Source: Ignavibacteriales bacterium
GTDB taxonomy: Bacteria > Bacteroidota > Ignavibacteria > Ignavibacteriales > Melioribacteraceae
DNA length: 64,000 nt
Assembly: GCA_016177735.1 (NCBI GenBank)
Contig: JACOUS010000023.1
Location: 124,001-188,000, forward strand
Reading direction: 5' to 3'
The notes beneath the pieces are model-generated. The model did not search any database. It was not told the origin of the DNA and saw only the letters and a program-made list of their open reading frames with translations. This document shows, piece by piece, positions 59,826-64,000 of this stretch (position 1 is the first letter of the stretch; the number at the start of each line of letters is the position of its first letter). A program made the translations under genes and the position numbers.

Positions 59826-61235
59826 TTAAGAAATTACAAGCCCATTTAATATTGCAATTTTCGTCTCAGCCGAATCTTGATAAAAACCGTTGATAATCAC
59901 CGATTCAATTTTGCCGTTTTTGATCAACAGAAGATTGGCATACTCATCAACCGCAATAGCCGGAGAAAATTTTCTGTACTTGGGAATAGCGTTAATTGGA
60001 AAATTAAAAAATGAATTTGTTTCCGTTTCATTCCAGATAGTTATATATCCGTAGCCCTTGCTCAATAGAGAACTAAAATCAAATTCTCGCAGAGCGGATA
60101 AATCATAAAATTCTTTATCGTAAATTTTTGCACACTCAACAGAAAAACCGCGAAGATCGTGTTCTTCAATTCCGTTATAGATTGAAAGATCGCCGGCTTC
60201 CTTAATCGTTCCTTTGTAATAAAAAATTTGTGTTGTTTCATCAAAACATTTTTCGCGGTTGATGCCGATATCAATTGTAAAATTTTTTCCGTTAGAATGG
60301 AGCGATAAATTTTTTAACAGAAGATCGAAAAGAAGAGATTCGTTTTCGGGAATCGAAAAATAATCTTCAGCTTTTTCTGATTTATACGATTCTTCGGCAA
60401 TCGTGTTGAACGCAGAAACGAGCGCGACAAAATTTAACTTGCGAATCGTTTCTTTGTTGATATCGTTTTTGATAAAACCGGATTCAATCAGTATCGAGCT
60501 GATTCTATTCTTCGTTAAATTGTCGCCGAAGGCACGCGGTTCAAAGTCATCGTTGTATCTTGCAACGTGTCCCGGAATATATTCCGATAACATTTTATTA
60601 ATTACGGAAATCACTTGCATGCTTCGCAAACGTGTTTCATCAACGGTTTTATCGAAATCAACCGGCGGAGCGAGAAGGGAAACAGCAGCACTTTTGCCGC
60701 TTCTGCCGGCGGTATAATAACTGTTTTGATCGTGAAGATTAAATCCGAACTGCGGTTTGATTTTTTCTGCAAGCATCCAAAGTATTTGCGATTCGGGTGT
60801 TTGCTTTTTTAATGCATCCCGGTTGATATCGATATTTATTTGGTTTGCACGCTGATGTTTTTCCGCACCGTCGGGATTCAACATCGGCACAAAACAAAAA
60901 GTTATTTTATCGAGCAGAAAATTTCTAAAACCATTAAACTCATCGTTTGTAGAAAAGAAATTCAGAAGATCGAAAAGTGCTGTAGTTGCAGTCGGTTCAT
61001 CTCCGTGCATTTGTGACCACGCGAGAATTTTTGTTCCACCCCTTCCAAAAGTTACACTGAAAATTCCCCGTTCTTCAATCGAAAAACCTTCGCGGTGGAT
61101 ATCAAAAATTTTTTTACCGCTGAAAAGTTGAAAATTGTTTTTAATATCCGGATGCCTCAGCCGTTCGGTCGATAGATTTTTATTCTTGTAGTTATCATAT
61201 AGCTCAAATAATTTTTTTAATTCTTCGGTGTTCAA
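59826..61235 (-). CDS. M14-family zinc carboxypeptidase-like protein
   Basis: This 469-aa protein has zinc ligands recognisable in WSQMHGDEPTAT (H-x-x-E) and GFNLHDQNSYY (second His), with the intervening FVPMLNPDGAEKHQRANQIN and INIDINRDA substrate-binding Arg region. The C-terminal ~200 residues form an extra domain. There is no signal peptide, so it is cytoplasmic or exported by other means. The predicted start is TTG 61235 behind gcggagataatc. It stands alone. Relatives cleave peptides or murein-derived peptides; the substrate is unknown. Confidence 0.85.
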   Translation of the reverse strand: MNTEELKKLFELYDNYKNKNLSTERLRHPDIKNNFQLFSGKKIFDIHREGFSIEERGIFSVTFGRGGTKILAWSQMHGDEPTATTALFDLLNFFSTNDEFNGFRNFLLDKITFCFVPMLNPDGAEKHQRANQINIDINRDALKKQTPESQILWMLAEKIKPQFGFNLHDQNSYYTAGRSGKSAAVSLLAPPVDFDKTVDETRLRSMQVISVINKMLSEYIPGHVARYNDDFEPRAFGDNLTKNRISSILIESGFIKNDINKETIRKLNFVALVSAFNTIAEESYKSEKAEDYFSIPENESLLFDLLLKNLSLHSNGKNFTIDIGINREKCFDETTQIFYYKGTIKEAGDLSIYNGIEEHDLRGFSVECAKIYDKEFYDLSALREFDFSSLLSKGYGYITIWNETETNSFFNFPINAIPKYRKFSPAIAVDEYANLLLIKNGKIESVIINGFYQDSAETKIAILNGLVIS

Positions 61236-61328
61236 GATTATCTCCGCGCTTATTTGATTTTATAAATGAATTGATACAAATTTAATCCGCCGTTATAAAT
61301 AATTAAAGAACTATTTTGCGGAGGAAAT

Positions 61329-61868
61329 ATGGCTGCTGATACATTGAAGATTGGCTCGAAAGCTCCGGATTTTAATTTGCCGGCTGTTGACAGTAAAACA
61401 TACTCGCTAAATTCTTTCGATGAGAAGAAAGCGTTGATAATTGTTTTCAGTTGTAATCACTGTCCGTATGTGCAAGCATACGAAGAAAGAATAAAACAGA
61501 TTCAAAAAGATTACGTGAAAGATTTGCAAGTTGTGGCAATCAACGCAAACGAGGATCTTAATTATCCCGAAGATTCTTTTGAAGAGATGAAAAAGCGGTC
61601 TGCCGAAAGGCAATTTAACTTTCCTTATTTGCGCGATGAAGCACAGCAGATTGCAAAAGCGTACGGTGCAACACACACACCGGAAATATTTTTGTTCGAT
61701 AAAGAACGTAAACTTGTCTTCTACGGAAAGATAGACGATAACTGGCAAGATGAGAAGGATGTCCGCGCAAAATATTTAAGAAATGCAATTGAGGAATTGC
61801 TTGCCGGCAAAACTATTTCCGTGCCCGAAACTTTTACTATCGGCTGCACAATAAAATGGAAAAGATAA
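61329..61868 (+). CDS. Thioredoxin-fold (AhpC/TSA-like) redox protein
   Basis: This 179-aa protein has the family pattern LKIGSKAPDFNLPAVDSKTY, VFSCNHCPYVQAYEERI and ATHTPEIFLFDKERKLVFYG with the cis-Pro loop THTPE. The active site CNHC (about 42-45) is a CxxC, as in TlpA/thioredoxin-like proteins, rather than a peroxiredoxin Thr-x-x-Cys. There is no signal peptide. It starts after a gcggaggaaat site and shares the intergenic region with the divergent carboxypeptidase gene. Confidence 0.88.
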   Translation: MAADTLKIGSKAPDFNLPAVDSKTYSLNSFDEKKALIIVFSCNHCPYVQAYEERIKQIQKDYVKDLQVVAINANEDLNYPEDSFEEMKKRSAERQFNFPYLRDEAQQIAKAYGATHTPEIFLFDKERKLVFYGKIDDNWQDEKDVRAKYLRNAIEELLAGKTISVPETFTIGCTIKWKR

Positions 61869-62082
61869 TAACCAAGGAACAAATCACAAGAAACAAAAAA
61901 ACTCAAAACCATTTGTAAGTACGAAATACGGGGGACGAACAAAAGCACGAAGTACGATTTACGAAGTACGAATTAAACGCAAGATTGCATGAATTGAAGT
62001 GTTGTTTTTTACCCGGCATGCAGAATCTTGTATCCAGTATCAAAAAACCGAAGGGAATTTGTTATTTGTGTTTTGGTATTTG
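61869..62082. other. Intergenic repeat region
   Basis: There are 214 bases between convergent genes. Short direct repeats of ACGAAGTACGA-type sequence lie near 61916-61976 (three or four imperfect copies). No gene or clear terminator was seen. Confidence 0.5.
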
Positions 62083-62811
62083 TCAGACGATTTCCCCGAA
62101 CTCATCTTCAAATCTTTGCAGTTCTTTTAACGGCTGAGGCGAGACTGCAAAACAATAGAGCGGATAAAGCTGTGAAACCATCCTGATCATGTGATCAATT
62201 ATTGAATCCGAGTAGAGAGTTTTTTCATTCGGTTTTTTGTTTTGCTGAAGCAGTATGTATTTGATATCCGCAAGTTTATCAAAATGTTTTTCGGCATCAA
62301 ATTTTTTGGCAACAACACTCATATCATCATTTAGATCGGATAAACTGTAATAGACGTTAATGTTGTATTTCTTGCAGACGCTAATAATTTCTTTTTTGTA
62401 CTTCGCTATATTTTTTCCCCAATAAAGATTTTCTTCGTCGCTGTTGTTGATGAACATTCCGGTTTCGTAATTCTCCGGCTCAAAGTAAATATAAAATTCG
62501 CTGTCCATTTTGAATCTTCCGAAATGAATCAGCAAAAATGCTCTGTAAGGTTCGCCTTTTGCAAAGCGCATATCTTTATTGAGCCGCATAATTGTTTTGT
62601 TGAATTGAGGTTCGGTGCGGATTGACGGATTCAATCTATTGAGAAACGGAGCCATCTCAACAATAAAAGCTTTTGCCGGTGCAACAAGAAATTGTTGATA
62701 TCTTTCTTTATTGCCGTGGAACCATTCTGTTTTGTTATTCTTTTTTAAATCCTTCAGAAATTTGAAAAGACCTTTGTCAAAACCAGTGAACTTTTGTTCT
62801 GCTTGTTTCAA
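62083..62811 (-). CDS. DUF2461 family protein
   Basis: This 242-aa protein matches DUF2461 (TIGR02453): FLKDLKKNNKTEWFHGNKER near the start, MRLNKDMRFAKGEPYRAFLL and a C-terminal helical part. The function is not established. It starts at TTG 62811 in the overlap TTGA with the stop of the beta-barrel gene upstream, implying coupled translation. It is cytosolic by sequence. Confidence 0.88.
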   Translation of the reverse strand: MKQAEQKFTGFDKGLFKFLKDLKKNNKTEWFHGNKERYQQFLVAPAKAFIVEMAPFLNRLNPSIRTEPQFNKTIMRLNKDMRFAKGEPYRAFLLIHFGRFKMDSEFYIYFEPENYETGMFINNSDEENLYWGKNIAKYKKEIISVCKKYNINVYYSLSDLNDDMSVVAKKFDAEKHFDKLADIKYILLQQNKKPNEKTLYSDSIIDHMIRMVSQLYPLYCFAVSPQPLKELQRFEDEFGEIV

Positions 62812-63452
62812 TACATTATCCCAATATTAAGTGTGAGGTAAAAGTGTCCAAAATCTTTTCTTAATCTGCCGGTCAGATTCTCAACGCCGTCTCCGAAAAT
62901 GTGTGTGTAGTAATAACGTGCGTTAATGCCGACCAAATTGGATTTACTCAATCCAAAGTTAGCGCCGAAGCCGACGTATCCTCCGACCGCATAATGTGCC
63001 CGTGCATGCCCGAAAGCATTAAAAAATTCTCTATCATACGGAGTTGAAACTGCGAGTGTTGGTCCGGCACCGGCATTTATATACGGGCGTAGATTATCGG
63101 TCAGCGATTCCGTAAAGAGCCGGTACTGTATTCCAAAATTCAAAGGAATCAGGAAAACTCTATTCTCTTTGTTGGGCGTGATTTTGTTCCCCCAGTAATC
63201 AATATATTCAACTTCGCGGTCGTCTTTGGATTCGGAGAACGAGATATCAACAAAGCCGCTAATCTCCTGAGAAAAATTTTTGCGTAAAAAAGTACCGAGC
63301 CCAAAACCGCCTTCGCCGAACATTAGGTCCGCGCCCCAGCTGTTATCCGGAAAAATTTCGGGCTGTTTTTCAGGCGCAAGTTCTCCAATTCGCTGTGCGC
63401 TAACTGAAATAAGCGGCATTAAGAAAAATAGCAAGTACGTTAGTGCTTTCAT
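62808..63452 (-). CDS. Outer-membrane beta-barrel protein
   Basis: This is a 214-aa protein. I start it at ATG 63452 after aaaaggaattcaaag, as a signal peptide (MKALTYLLFFLMPLISVSAQ) follows directly. The longer frame from 63479 adds nine polar residues. The mature part alternates hydrophobic and polar residues, with aromatic belts (WGADLMFGEGGFGLGTFLRK, YVGFGANFGLSKSNL) and ends in FYLTLNIGIMY, with the terminal aromatic residue recognised by the BAM complex. It resembles small eight-stranded porin-like proteins of Bacteroidota. It is the first gene of a pair with the DUF2461 gene. Confidence 0.82.
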   Translation of the reverse strand: MKALTYLLFFLMPLISVSAQRIGELAPEKQPEIFPDNSWGADLMFGEGGFGLGTFLRKNFSQEISGFVDISFSESKDDREVEYIDYWGNKITPNKENRVFLIPLNFGIQYRLFTESLTDNLRPYINAGAGPTLAVSTPYDREFFNAFGHARAHYAVGGYVGFGANFGLSKSNLVGINARYYYTHIFGDGVENLTGRLRKDFGHFYLTLNIGIMY

Positions 63453-63571
63453 CTTTGAATTCCTTTTGCTAAGATTCACATTAAAAATATGGATATTATC
63501 TTAAAAAACAACCGGATAAAATCAGTAACTCGCTTCATTAAACATCTTAAACAAAAATAAGGTTTCTTGCT

Positions 63572-64000
63572 ATGGCTGTTAATCTTGAACTCAAAATCAA
63601 AACCGGATCGCATCAAAAATATATAAACACACTTGAAAATATTAATGCAAGTTTTGAAGGAATTTTAAAACAGAAAGACGTCTATTATAAAATTCCAAAA
63701 GGACTTTTAAAATTGAGAATTGAAAACAATGAGTCGTACTGTTTAATAAAATATTTGCGGGATGAGAAGGGGAAAAGATGGAGTAATTATGAACTCCTCT
63801 TTCTTAACGGGAAAAATCCCGAAAAATATTTATCGGAAATTTTTAAGATTGTAACTGTGGTTGAGAAGAAAAGAACACTGTATCTCTATAAAGGAACAAG
63901 AATTCATCTTGATGAAGTGAAAAGTTTGGGAAAATTTTTGGAACTCGAAACGATTGTTGCCGGCAGTAAAGCCGATGCACAAATGCGGTTTGATGAAATA
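63572..64000 (+). CDS. CYTH-domain protein, class IV adenylate cyclase-like (3'-truncated)
   Basis: ATG 63572 opens a frame that runs off the window (143 codons visible). The start VNLELKIKTG holds the ExExK signature of CYTH/triphosphate tunnel enzymes. Further charged residues fit strands of the tunnel: KLRIENNESYCLIKYLRDEK, VVEKKRTLYLYKG, LDEVKSLGKFLELETIV. Relatives include CyaB-type adenylate cyclases and triphosphatases. The ribosome site (ataaggtttcttgct) is moderate. The missing C-terminus probably amounts to about 30-40 aa. Confidence 0.85.
   Translation, partial: MAVNLELKIKTGSHQKYINTLENINASFEGILKQKDVYYKIPKGLLKLRIENNESYCLIKYLRDEKGKRWSNYELLFLNGKNPEKYLSEIFKIVTVVEKKRTLYLYKGTRIHLDEVKSLGKFLELETIVAGSKADAQMRFDEI

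Noticed and set aside
61916-61976. Possible CRISPR array
   Set aside because: The repeats are about 11 bases, imperfect and almost contiguous, without regular spacers or cas genes.

Overview
The window is AT-rich bacterial chromosome with mostly + strand operons, clear Shine-Dalgarno sequences (aggag/ggagaa types) and frequent TAATG or GTGA gene overlaps. Gene content suggests the Bacteroidota/Chlorobiota/Ignavibacteriota group, most likely an Ignavibacteria-like organism: an exbB-exbD-exbD-tonB-PstS-like-TPR operon, a cytochrome b558-type succinate dehydrogenase in the order C-A-B, a TonB-dependent B12 receptor, PKD-domain proteins and many short palindromic intergenic repeats. The assignment is inference; there is no rRNA gene in the window. 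No prophage genes (integrase, terminase, capsid, lysis), transposase or CRISPR array were seen.

Layout. 1-21 kb is housekeeping and signalling. It holds the 3' end of a sialate O-acetylesterase, a GT-C-type membrane glycosyltransferase (minus strand), a histidine kinase/NtrC-type regulator pair, and the TonB-energising operon. Between the regulator and that operon lie a sigma-54-like -24/-12 element and two dyads exactly 20 bp apart. Next come a region with a duplicated RNA-like motif, 6-phosphogluconate dehydrogenase and transketolase, a second histidine kinase, an RluE-like pseudouridine synthase, and (minus strand) a BtuB-like receptor behind a cobalamin riboswitch. The riboswitch has an expanded arm and a hairpin that buries the Shine-Dalgarno.

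21.1-47.6 kb is one large, co-directional extracellular contractile injection system (eCIS; Afp/PVC/AlgoCIS class). Its order is Afp16-like cap (DUF4255), an unknown 358-aa protein, one sheath, two tube proteins, DUF5908 (only 54 aa), a LysM baseplate protein (Afp7), a VgrG-like spike (Afp8), PAAR (Afp10), gp25 (Afp9), Afp11, Afp12, a 1582-aa PKD protein, a tape-measure protein, an AAA+ ATPase (Afp15) and a 1471-aa DUF4157 protein. The last has three ~140-aa repeats and a C-terminal region resembling a nuclease toxin, and is the best cargo/effector candidate. It has no neighbouring immunity gene, as expected for a weapon aimed at other organisms.

47.8-64 kb returns to core functions. It holds sdhCAB, an acidic unknown protein, obgE overlapped by an orphan FecCD/BtuC-type permease, an M48 lipoprotein peptidase, a tRNA with CAT anticodon, secG, a LOG-family protein and rpsU (minus). 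Then come a minus-strand ECF sigma factor/membrane anti-sigma/universal stress protein operon, an M14 carboxypeptidase, a thioredoxin-like protein, DUF2461 and a beta-barrel protein, and the start of a CYTH-domain protein cut by the window edge.

Several families of intergenic palindromic repeats recur, one copy with 15-bp terminal inverted repeats and one lying inside the eCIS operon. They explain most non-coding stretches.
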